A stretch of DNA of 64,000 nucleotides, taken from NCBI RefSeq assembly GCF_900129425.1, contig NZ_LT670817.1:3410001-3474000 (forward strand), in the 5' to 3' direction. This document shows positions 26,254-33,804 of the stretch, piece after piece. The notes under the pieces are model-generated. The model worked only from the letters and a program-made list of their open reading frames with translations, made no database searches and was not told the DNA's origin. Source of the stretch: Bradyrhizobium erythrophlei. Lineage in GTDB: Bacteria; Pseudomonadota; Alphaproteobacteria; Rhizobiales; Xanthobacteraceae. Position 1 is the first letter of the stretch. Each line of letters begins with the position of its first letter. The translations under genes were made by a program, and so were the position numbers.

Positions 26254-26285
26254 GCTTCGCTCGCAATGACGGCGTGCTCAGCGCT

Positions 26286-26406
26286 TAGGGCGCGATAGAG
26301 CGGTAGCCCGCATGAGCCAACGGGTCGGCGCGAAGCGCCGCCCGATGGCGACATGCGGGGGCCACGCCGAATGCGAAGACCCGGATATCGCTTGCGCTCA
26401 TCCGGG
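26286..26406. repeat. Dispersed repeat related to 30352-30483
   Basis: Shares GTAGCCCGCATGAGCCAACG, GCGCCGCCCGATG, a GACCCGGATATCGC block and CTCATCCGGGCT with 30352-30483; shorter pieces lie at 27797-27844 and 32216-32303. Intergenic palindromic family. Confidence 0.7.
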
Positions 26407-26447
26407 CTGCGCTGGCTGGCTTTTTTCTTGCTGGCTTTGTCCCGGGT

Positions 26448-26825
26448 TTAAGCTGTCTTGGCGAACAGCGTCAGGACACCGTCGGCGATGTTGATCGCAA
26501 CGACTTGTGCCGAACTCAGGCCCTTGGCCTTGAGCGCGGATGCCGCCTCCGGCGTCGCGTCGATGGACTTGCGAAGTGACTGTATGTCCTCGTCGCTTGT
26601 GTGCGCGACGATGTCATCGACCTTCGAGCGCACTGACGGTTTCAGGTCCTTGATGTCGACGACCTGTATGCGCTTGATGACCGTGCTGGACTGAGCAGGC
26701 GGTGTCTGTGCCTCTGGTTGCGAGGGCGCCCCTTGCGGTTGCGAGGGTGTTCCTTGTGCCTGCACGAAAGCCGGCGTCCCGAGGGAGAGGGCTGCAACAA
26801 TGACGGATGCCGTAAAAATGCGCAT
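26448..26825 (-). CDS. Secreted helical hypothetical protein
   Basis: A 125-residue product with a signal peptide (MRIFTASVIVAALSLGTPAF, cleavage near VQA-Q), a Pro/Gln-rich linker (GTPSQPQGAPSQPEAQTPPA) and a helical C-terminal domain, KRIQVVDIKDLKPSVRSKVD to VVAINIADGVLTLFAKTA. AAGGA precedes the ATG at 26825 by 7 nt; an upstream in-frame start at 26873 is less likely. Probably periplasmic. Function unknown. Confidence 0.65.
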   Translation of the reverse strand: MRIFTASVIVAALSLGTPAFVQAQGTPSQPQGAPSQPEAQTPPAQSSTVIKRIQVVDIKDLKPSVRSKVDDIVAHTSDEDIQSLRKSIDATPEAASALKAKGLSSAQVVAINIADGVLTLFAKTA

Positions 26826-27065
26826 GGTCATTCCTTTCAGTTTTGAAAAACTGCGGAAAAACCTATCAAGCAAGTTTGGTTAGGGTCTGATTCCCGTGTG
26901 GCCATTCAGTGAAACAAATGCGGCTGCACGTTGTGCGCGGGCAGGGCTGATCCGCGGGATTCTTCGCCGATAGTGACGGCGAAAAAATCGCAGACGCCGG
27001 GAACAAGGAACTCGCGGGGAACCTGGATCACGGTGTCGGCCCGGGACGACGTGGCTGTGAATTTC

Positions 27066-27512
27066 CAATTCAATTGTCATGCCGCGAGAGGGTGTGCGTC
27101 CGCAATCTCGCGGCGCGATGCGCCCGAGCTTTGCGTTGGTTGCCGCCCTCGATAACAACAAGAGGGCGCAGGGAAAGCCGGGTGCGCGCTGCACCCGCGG
27201 TCTCGCGTGCAATAGTGCATAAGGAACGCACACGAGCATACAGGTTCAGCGGAGGCAATCCGGCCTTCCCTGCGCGATGGTTTACGGCTTATTCCGCGCT
27301 CTCCCCGGTGACCGGCTTTCTTGCCACCGTCATCCCTGAGAAACTTGTTTCTCAAGAACTTGACACCAGCGTCGGGGTGTCAGGACCACACGGCTTCACT
27401 GTCCGCCACGGCAGCATTCGTCATTCGCCGCCATCGCGTCCACCGCATCCCACCGCACGTTCGTGACGATCGCGAGCCGCCCCTCTCATCGGGTGAGACG
27501 GGCGGAATGTAG
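27066..27512 (-). repeat. Long dispersed repeat, copy 2 (inverted)
   Basis: Inverted relative to the copy at 9270-9775. Blocks in common (as read on this strand): CGCGCTGCACCCGCGGTC, GCACACGAGCATACAG, CGATGGTTTACGGCTTATT, CGCGCTCTCCCCGG, and GTCAGGACCACACGGCTTCA. Open frames through it have no domain signatures and are not counted as genes. Confidence 0.7.
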
Positions 27513-27645
27513 ACTGATTTGTGAGTTCGGAAAATCAGAATATTTTTACCCAGCGGGCTTGACCGACTTTTGGGTGATTTGCCCGTCGTGTTGATGTGTC
27601 GCGGTTCGGGTCGGAAGATTTCGCTTGCGCGCGTGGCGAAGCAGG

Positions 27646-27791
27646 ACCTCATCCTGAGGAGCGGCCACTTGGCCGCGTCTCGAAGGATGGCCGCGAGTCC
27701 GTACGTTACATCCATCCTTCGAGACGCTTGCGGAGTTTATCATCGGGCCGCGCTTCGCGCGGACCCGGTGGCAAGCTCCTCAGGATGAGGT
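27646..27791. repeat. 146-bp element with 17-bp terminal inverted repeats, copy 1
   Basis: Begins ACCTCATCCTGAGGAGC and ends with its exact complement GCTCCTCAGGATGAGGT. A second inner pair (TCTCGAAGGATGG / CCATCCTTCGAGA) lets it fold into a long hairpin. Copies at 30199-30344 and 31447-31619. Confidence 0.85.
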
Positions 27792-28163
27792 CAGCAAGTA
27801 GCCCGCATGAGATCCCGGATATCGCTGCGCTCATCCGGGCTACGCCTGCATCGGTGAGACGAAATGCGACGCGGTTCTCTCATTCGGAAAGCGTGCGCTG
27901 TGCGCGCGTGGTGAGAAACATCTCCTATAATTCCCAAATCTTACGACTGTTATATTTCCGTGCGCGAATGAACGACCAGAAGCGACTGAATGTTTGAAGC
28001 GAGATTCTCCTCCGCTTCGCACATTCGGAAATTCATTCCGTTGACCTCCTCGATTCCTGGCTTCAAGACTCGCGGTGGGGCCACACGGAAATCGATTGGC
28101 GATGATGGCAAAGCGCCGCTGCGCAGTCCGCGCACGGTGAGTCACGCCTATGACGGAGGACCC

Positions 28164-29204
28164 ATGTCGTCGGGAGATCGAAGCTTCATTACGGAAAATT
28201 CCGACGATGATGATGAAAATGCCGTATCTGCTGGCTCGTACCGCGCGACACGCCGCCTGGTGCTCGCCGCTGTCGCCGACCGTGCTTCCGAATCATGGTT
28301 CGAGCGGCACGATGGGCCGACGCTTCTGGTAACGCTGGCGATCTACACGAGCTGGCTGTTTCTGCTCGTTTTGCATCGCTACGTCCCGTGGTGGATCACG
28401 GTGCCGCTCGCGGGTTACGTCGTACAATGGCATTTCTCGTTGCAGCACGAAGCGATTCATGGCCTGCGGGGCATACCGGGCTGGCTGCGTCGCGCGCTCG
28501 TCTGGCCACCGCTTGGCGTCTGGTTCCCCTTCGAGCTGTATCGCCGGTCGCATTCGCGGCACCATCGCAACCACCATCTCACCTATCCGGGGGAAGATAC
28601 GGAATCGTACTATCATGAGGAGGAGGATTGGGAGGACTACGGCGATCTGTCGAGATGGCTCCTCATCGTCAATCAGACATTCCTGGGCCGCCTCCTTATT
28701 GGCCCGTTCCTGCTCACACCGCACTTCTTTATCAAGGAAGTCGGTAAGATAGTCGCCGGGGACCTGGCAGATCTCGGCATCTGGGTTCGCCACATCATCG
28801 CAGTGGCCTTGATCCTGCTGCTCGCGGCCGAAGCCTTCGAGGTGTCTGCTTTGCAGTACCTGGCGGAGTTCGTCTACCCCGGTCTTGTGCTGGGCATGAT
28901 GCGTAGCTTCACGGAGCATCGTTGGGGCGAGCGACCGAGCGAACGCACGGCGGTTGTCGAATCGAACTGGGTCTTTGGTTTGCTGTTTCTCTGGAATAAT
29001 CTTCACGTTGTTCATCACGCCTTCCCGACGCTGTCCTGGTGGAAGGTCCCTCGCGTCTGGCGGCAACATCGCGAGCAAATCCAGGCCTATAACGGAGGAT
29101 TTGTGTTTCGGGGCTACGGAGAGATCGCGAAACGATGGCTCCTGACGCCGAATTTCATTCCGGTTCATCCACCCAGTTCCGTCAGCAGGAATTCGGCGTC
29201 ATGA
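28164..29204 (+). CDS. Fatty acid desaturase family membrane protein
   Basis: A 346-residue polytopic membrane protein with the three His boxes of membrane desaturases: HEAIHG (near residue 95), HSRHHRNHH (near 131) and HNLHVVHH-like NNLHVVHHAF (near 278), which bind the di-iron centre. Hydrophobic segments flank them. It should oxidise an acyl chain or related lipid, such as a carotenoid, at the membrane. GGAGG lies 5 nt before the ATG at 28164. A PhnD-like binding-protein gene starts 34 bp after its stop on the same strand, an unusual partnership. Flanked on both sides by 146-bp repeats. Confidence 0.85.
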   Translation: MSSGDRSFITENSDDDDENAVSAGSYRATRRLVLAAVADRASESWFERHDGPTLLVTLAIYTSWLFLLVLHRYVPWWITVPLAGYVVQWHFSLQHEAIHGLRGIPGWLRRALVWPPLGVWFPFELYRRSHSRHHRNHHLTYPGEDTESYYHEEEDWEDYGDLSRWLLIVNQTFLGRLLIGPFLLTPHFFIKEVGKIVAGDLADLGIWVRHIIAVALILLLAAEAFEVSALQYLAEFVYPGLVLGMMRSFTEHRWGERPSERTAVVESNWVFGLLFLWNNLHVVHHAFPTLSWWKVPRVWRQHREQIQAYNGGFVFRGYGEIAKRWLLTPNFIPVHPPSSVSRNSAS

Positions 29205-29237
29205 CGCGAATCCATTCCAACCTCACTGGCCGCTGCG

Positions 29238-30083
29238 ATGCTTGATCGATCGAAAACGGGCGTGAATGACCAGATAACGCGGACGGCAAGTCTGCCGATG
29301 TACTGTCTTCCCGAGATGCAACCAGCAAATTCCGCTCTCCTGGCGGCATTGCAGCGCCGGCTTCGTGCCAAGGGCATCGAAGCGGCGGGAACAAGTTTCA
29401 ACAGCAGCCACGGCGCGGTGTCCGATGGTATCGGCCCGGGAATTCTCTTTACCCAGATTTGCGGTTATCCGCTGTTCAAGCATTACCGCAACCAGTACCG
29501 CGTACTTGCGACGCCTCACTACGCAATGCCTGGATGCGTGGGGTCCAGCCATCGGGCTTTCTTCATGGTGCGCGCCGACGATCCAGCCGGGCGCCTGGAA
29601 GATCTGCGCGGGCGGGTATTCGGCTGCAACAGCTTGTTCTCGAACTCCGGAATGAATCTTCCGCGGTTATCACTGGCGCGGATCGCCGGCGGCATGCCCT
29701 TCTTTTCCTCCGTCGTGATGACGGGCGCGCATGTCACAAGTCTCGATCGGCTTGATGCTGAGAACATCGATATTTGCGCGATCGACAACGTGACCTGGGG
29801 GTTTTTCAGGAAATTCCGGCCCAGTGCCGCCAAACGATACCGAATACTCGACGAAACCGTATCCAGCCCGTCTCTGCCTTTTGTTACCTCGGTGAATACG
29901 AGCGAATCCGATGCTGTCGCTCTTGCCGAGGCACTGTACGAGATCATGAATGATCCGCAGATCGCTCACATACGCGAGGCGCTGGAGCTCACCGGTCTTT
30001 CTGTACCCGATGTTGCCGCCTACGAACGTTTGGCTGATTATGAGCGGGAAGCCACCGACCTTGGTTTCCCCGAAATAAAATAG
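29238..30083 (+). CDS. PhnD/SsuA-like phosphonate-type substrate-binding protein
   Basis: A 281-residue binding-protein fold of the PhnD class: ASLPMYCLPEMQPANSALLA at the N-terminus, ILFTQICGYPLFKHYRNQYR near 70, RGRVFGCNSLFSNSGMNLPR near 128 and ENIDICAIDNVTWGFFRKFR near 175. This subgroup (phosphate/phosphite/phosphonate-type) often lacks a signal peptide and permease, as here, and may be a cytoplasmic ligand sensor. The ribosome-binding site is weak, fitting translational coupling to the desaturase gene 34 bp upstream. Start uncertain by about 15 codons. Confidence 0.75.
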   Translation: MLDRSKTGVNDQITRTASLPMYCLPEMQPANSALLAALQRRLRAKGIEAAGTSFNSSHGAVSDGIGPGILFTQICGYPLFKHYRNQYRVLATPHYAMPGCVGSSHRAFFMVRADDPAGRLEDLRGRVFGCNSLFSNSGMNLPRLSLARIAGGMPFFSSVVMTGAHVTSLDRLDAENIDICAIDNVTWGFFRKFRPSAAKRYRILDETVSSPSLPFVTSVNTSESDAVALAEALYEIMNDPQIAHIREALELTGLSVPDVAAYERLADYEREATDLGFPEIK

Positions 30084-30198
30084 CGCGCAGCTGCGCTATT
30101 CCGCCCTACGAGCTGGACAGGTTTTGATGATTTGCCTGTCGGGTTGTTATGCCGCCGTTCGGGTCGGAAGATTTCGCTTGCGCGCGAGGCGAAGCAGG

Positions 30199-30344
30199 AC
30201 CTCATCCTGAGGAGCGGCTACTTGGCCGCGTCTCGAAGGATGGCCGCGAGTCCCTGCGTCGTGTCCATCCTTCGAGACGCTTGCGGAGTTTATCATCGGG
30301 CCGCGCTTTGCGCGGACCCGGTGGCAAGCTCCTCAGGATGAGGT
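30199..30344. repeat. 146-bp element with 17-bp terminal inverted repeats, copy 2
   Basis: Same ends as copy 1 and identical length; differs at scattered positions (for example GGCTACTTGG versus GGCCACTTGG). The 20-30 bp outside its left end (TCGGAAGATTTCGCTTGCGC) also match copy 1. Confidence 0.85.
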
Positions 30345-30755
30345 CAGCGCATAGGGCGCGATAGCAAGTAGCCCGCATGAGCCAACGGGTCGGCGCAAAG
30401 CGCCGCCCGATGACAGGCTCCGCGATATGCGGGAGCCACGTCGATGCAAAAGACCCGGATATCGCTCCGCTCATCCGGGCTACGACTCGCTGAGTCGATC
30501 TTCCAAGACGAGTTGCAGGGGACCGCAGGACGCGCGATGGCCACCGGGTCGCGCGAACGCGCGCGCGATGACAGGTTCCGCGTATTGCGCCGCTCGGCGT
30601 GCGTTATTCTGTGGCACAAGAAACACACTCAGCACCAAATCGCACTGACGAAGCCGTGCCGACCTCGTCCGGCCACGGTTCCGCCCCGATTAGACTGCGA
30701 CCCTGACGGCATGTTGATTTTCGACTTGGGCTGGGGCGCGAGTTGGGGATGCAAC
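30345..30755. other. Repeat-filled intergenic stretch
   Basis: Positions 30352-30483 are a copy of the CCCGGATATCGC / CTCATCCGGGCT repeat; 30530-30575 holds a CGCGCGATG/ACAGG palindrome. No separate gene; frames here run into the RlpA gene, whose lipoprotein leader starts at 30756. Confidence 0.6.
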
Positions 30756-31304
30756 ATGATGTCCATCGGCTGTGGAAGTACGTCAGGGATCGATACCACA
30801 ACAGGCGGCAAGATTGTTCGGCTGTTTGCACTCGCTCTGGGAGCCGCTTCGCTGGCGGCCTGCGCCCAGTCCTCCGTTGTCAGCCAGAGATCCGAACTTC
30901 GTCAAACCAGAGTGGCGTCGATCGAACGCGATCGATCGGCATCGTACATGATGAGGCGGCGCGTAGCCTCGGTGAGAAAGCATACTCCGTTCGCGTCGCA
31001 CCGGCATGCACCCGGCACCAAGACAGCCTCGCAGGGGATTGCCAGCTTCTACACCGAGGGAACGGAGACCGCGAGCGGCGAAAAGTTCGACACCAACGAC
31101 TTGACCGCGGCGCATCCGACGTTGCCGTTCGGCACACGATTGCGCGTGACCAACGTCTCCTCCGGCCAGTCCGTGACGGTGCGGGTCAACGACCGCGGTC
31201 CTTATGTTCATGGGCGGGTTGTCGACGTTTCCCATTCCGCGGCGGATGCGCTCGGCATGGTCGGAAAGGGCCTTGCCAACGTCAAACTCGAAGTCGTGCA
31301 GTAG
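30756..31304 (+). CDS. rlpA: RlpA-like septal lytic transglycosylase lipoprotein
   Basis: A 182-residue lipoprotein. The leader KIVRLFALALGAASLAAC contains an LAAC lipobox (Cys near residue 36), unusual only for its long N-region. The double-psi beta-barrel domain occupies the C-terminal half: GIASFYTEGTETASGEKFDT near 96, LTAAHPTLPFGTRLRVTNV near 118, VRVNDRGPYVHGRVVDVSHS near 147 and AADALGM. RlpA cleaves naked glycan strands at the septum; RlpA of P. aeruginosa is the studied example. No SPOR domain is present. ATG at 30756 after GGGGA. Confidence 0.85.
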   Translation: MMSIGCGSTSGIDTTTGGKIVRLFALALGAASLAACAQSSVVSQRSELRQTRVASIERDRSASYMMRRRVASVRKHTPFASHRHAPGTKTASQGIASFYTEGTETASGEKFDTNDLTAAHPTLPFGTRLRVTNVSSGQSVTVRVNDRGPYVHGRVVDVSHSAADALGMVGKGLANVKLEVVQ

Positions 31305-31446
31305 AAGGCAGAGCTGGTTTAAGCCGCAGGGCGCAAAGCGCGATCCGATGGGCGTAACCCTCCTTCGGATTTCGGCAGATAGCGGATTACGCGGAGCCTG
31401 TCATCGGGCGCGCGTTCGCGCGACCCGGTGGCTAATCTGCCCTCCG

Positions 31447-31619
31447 ACCTCATCCTGAGGAGCGCGCCCTTGCGCGCGTCTCGAAGGATGGCCGCGAGTC
31501 CCTGCGTCGTGTCCATCCTTCGAGACGCTTGCGGAGTTTATCATCGGGCCGCGCTTCGCGCGGACCCGGTGGCAAGCTCCTCCAGCGATAACGGCGGAGC
31601 CGTTACGCGGGGATGAGGT
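31447..31619. repeat. 146-bp-type element, copy 3 with 27-bp insertion
   Basis: Left arm ACCTCATCCTGAGGAGC as in the others. In the right arm the sequence GCTCCTC is separated from GGATGAGGT by about 28 bp (31583-31610, containing AACGGCGGAGCCGTTA, itself a palindrome), so the terminal repeat is interrupted. Confidence 0.8.
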
Positions 31620-31752
31620 CAGTGTCCTTTGCCCCTCTGGCCACGAACCTCCGTACTGGCGATCACCAGCGCATCGAGCGAATACCACCCGACAGTAACC
31701 TCGCCGATCGCATCGCGATAAGCTGTAGCGGACGACTCGTCCGCCTCGCGGG

Positions 31753-31866
31753 CTATTCAATCTGTCTATGGTGGAAGTAGTACAGCGTCGCAGCAAGGAT
31801 TGCCGACGCGAGCACGTAGAAAACCATCACGTCGACGTTCGGGTGTCCTTCCACCAAAGCAATCAT
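31753..31866 (-). CDS. 37-residue single-span membrane peptide
   Basis: MIALVEGHPNVDVMVFYVLA then SAILAATLYYFHHRQIE: one central transmembrane helix with a His/Arg-rich C-terminal tail. A GGAGTGGAG stretch precedes the ATG at 31866. The codon pattern and membrane-protein layout suggest a real micro-protein; no known family. Confidence 0.5.
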   Translation of the reverse strand: MIALVEGHPNVDVMVFYVLASAILAATLYYFHHRQIE

Positions 31867-32090
31867 CGTCTCCACTCCCTGACAGGTGTGGCTTCTTGTT
31901 CTCCTTGGGCGAGCCTTGATCGTGAAAACCTACGCGTGAGCCCTGTGCTCCGGTAGTCTACTTTGTGCGAACGGAAGTCCGCGCCCGCGAGTGCCAGCTC
32001 GCAATACGAAAAGCGTGTTGCGCCGCCGGCACCCGTAAATTTTGGCGGAATAGGCTGTGCTATTCCGTCCTCCGGGCTGCTATAAGGGAT

Positions 32091-32176
32091 TCGGCAGCTT
32101 TGGGGTGACGAAGCCACCCATAACTTCGGTGGGGGTGATGCGACCGGTAACGCCGCATTCGCGCCAAAGCTGCCGA
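32091..32176. repeat. 86-bp element with 13-bp perfect inverted ends
   Basis: Ends TCGGCAGCTTTGG and CCAAAGCTGCCGA are exact complements around a 60-bp core containing two GGTGGG-type blocks. No coding content. Size and ends resemble a miniature inverted-repeat element or a large cruciform. Confidence 0.65.
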
Positions 32177-32492
32177 CCAAACCTTGCACCGTCACAGCGA
32201 CCCGATGCGTTGCGCGATCGCATCCGATGACAGGGCTCCGCGACATGCGGGAGCCATCGCCCATACGAAGACCCCGGATATCGCTGCGCTCATCCGGGCT
32301 ACGCTTGCTCGAGCCCGCGCATAAGTTTTCAGCACACACAGCGCATGACCACGCTCCCAATCCGGGACTTTACAGTGAGTGTGGCCCGCAAAACACAAGC
32401 GCGGGCGGTCTTCAAGGAGTTATGACCGCGCAGTTGCCGTGGAATCAACGAATCAACTAGACCCCTAATGGGGCTGGGAAGCGGAGAGTAAA

Positions 32493-32591
32493 ATGAGAGT
32501 CGCTTCCTTAGAAAGTGTCTTGACGGCGGCCACGCTGATATCGGCCATCGTCGTCGTGCTGTGGGGATTGAAGATTTTCCACGGCACGTAA
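32493..32591 (+). CDS. 32-residue single-span membrane peptide
   Basis: MRVASLESVLTAATLISAIV then VVLWGLKIFHGT, one transmembrane helix followed by a short basic tail. GGAG lies 6 nt upstream of the ATG. It is the fourth such micro-protein in the window. Function unknown. Confidence 0.45.
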   Translation: MRVASLESVLTAATLISAIVVVLWGLKIFHGT

Positions 32592-32770
32592 ACAGGCAGG
32601 AAGCTGGCGTCGAACAAGAGACCTCCGGCCAAGAAGAGGTTCGCGACAAAGGCATCACTTCCGCGGCGGCGGAGGTCCTTCTGTTCCAATTGCTGACGAA
32701 GAATTCGCGGCGCTCGGTTTCAAGTCCCTCATCATTTCGGCTTTTATCCAATGATCGTAGCCGACCGACA

Positions 32771-32812
32771 TGCAAGCGTGGCGGAATACGCTTCGCTATT
32801 CCGTCCTACGTG
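32771..32812. repeat. GGAATA-CTATTCC palindromic repeat
   Basis: GCGGAATACGCTTCGCTATTCCG followed by TCCTACG. Similar units are at 32043-32073 and, partially, 30085-30111. Small dispersed hairpin repeat. Confidence 0.6.
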
Positions 32813-32813
32813 C

Positions 32814-33395
32814 TTATTTTTTTCTCGGGAAAGTTTGAGCTTTTTTGATACGATCAAGCATTATCTTTTTGTATTTTGAATTGCTGGCCGGCCAATTCAT
32901 CTCAATATAGTCGAGATGCTCAACGACCCCGGGCGAGACTAAGAACTCAACGCCGTTGCCGATGAGCCCCGCCACAAGATAAGTGTACGGCTCATTGTCT
33001 TCGTTGTAGTCAACTGCGAAAAGCTCCCAACATTGATTTATGAACGGATCTATGACGCCGTAGATGAATTCAATCGACCTCTTGGATACATCATTCTGCG
33101 GTGAGGCAAAATGCTGAATTGTATTTCGCAGCAAACCGAAGGATTTGTAGAGTTGAGGATTTGGAATTTGAATTCCGGTTGTGGCCCAAAGGCGATCAGG
33201 AAGTTCCGAGTATTGATATGTGCGACCCTGTTGCAATAAGTGTTCTAGCGTCAGCTTTGTCTTTGTCGCTGGTGGTTTCGGCAAGTGCTCGAAGATCAGC
33301 AATGGATGTTGTTGAGCTATTCTTGCCTTGATGAGAATCTCGGCTGCATGTGCCGCTTGCAGGACCGAAAGCTCAGACCACCAATCATTATCCAT
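32814..33395 (-). CDS. HEPN-like domain hypothetical protein, low GC
   Basis: A 193-residue all-alpha protein. Residues 10-30 (LSVLQAAHAAEILIKARIAQ) and 85-96 (LLRNTIQHFA) fit HEPN-fold helices; RNTIQH is an R-x4-H motif, the catalytic pattern of HEPN ribonucleases. GC is visibly lower than in neighbouring genes (A/T-rich third positions), suggesting horizontal acquisition. No MNT or other antitoxin gene is adjacent. It could be a toxin or abortive-infection-type protein, or a non-catalytic HEPN. No strong ribosome-binding site was identified. Confidence 0.5.
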   Translation of the reverse strand: MDNDWWSELSVLQAAHAAEILIKARIAQQHPLLIFEHLPKPPATKTKLTLEHLLQQGRTYQYSELPDRLWATTGIQIPNPQLYKSFGLLRNTIQHFASPQNDVSKRSIEFIYGVIDPFINQCWELFAVDYNEDNEPYTYLVAGLIGNGVEFLVSPGVVEHLDYIEMNWPASNSKYKKIMLDRIKKAQTFPRKK

Positions 33396-33728
33396 GCTGT
33401 GAAAATTAGCGTAATCGCTTGTTCAACTGTAGCCCAATCCAGACGGCTAGGAGAACGCGAACTGCCATTAATAACCTTCAGGTTTGGACGACTCATAAAC
33501 CTCCTAGCCAACAATCCGCGTCAAATGCCCGCGCGATCGCCGCCAATGGTCTGTTGCGTGCTAATGCATTCCGCGGCCCCGAATCAGCTAGTTCCACGGT
33601 ACTGAAATATAGAGGTACCGGAGTCCGCTATTCGCAGTTTTCCGTCGGGCTTCGGCGAGAAACGTCTAATGTTCGTGATATGTTCTATCTTACTCCCAAG
33701 AAATTTAGCGGATCGAGAAGTTGCTGAA
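33396..33728. other. Intergenic stretch without a recognisable gene
   Basis: About 330 bp of lower-GC sequence upstream of the HEPN-like gene. Short open frames here show no coding signature. It probably belongs to the same imported segment. Confidence 0.5.
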
Positions 33729-33759
33729 CAAAAAAGGCCGCTGATAAGAGCGGCCTTTA
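33729..33759 (-). terminator. Intrinsic terminator of nrdJ
   Basis: AAGGCCGCT and AGCGGCCTT arms around a 6-nt loop with T-runs on both sides (six T after the stem on the minus strand, three on the plus). It lies 46 bp beyond the nrdJ stop. Confidence 0.8.
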
Positions 33760-33804
33760 TCGTGGATGGCCGGGTCAAGCCCGGCCATGACGATCAGTGA
33801 AAGT

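Noticed and set aside
31863..32360. 165-codon frame with LVGSFGANAALPVASPPPKL
   Set aside because: It runs through the 86-bp inverted-repeat element and other palindromic repeats; such frames arise from repeats and are not conserved proteins.
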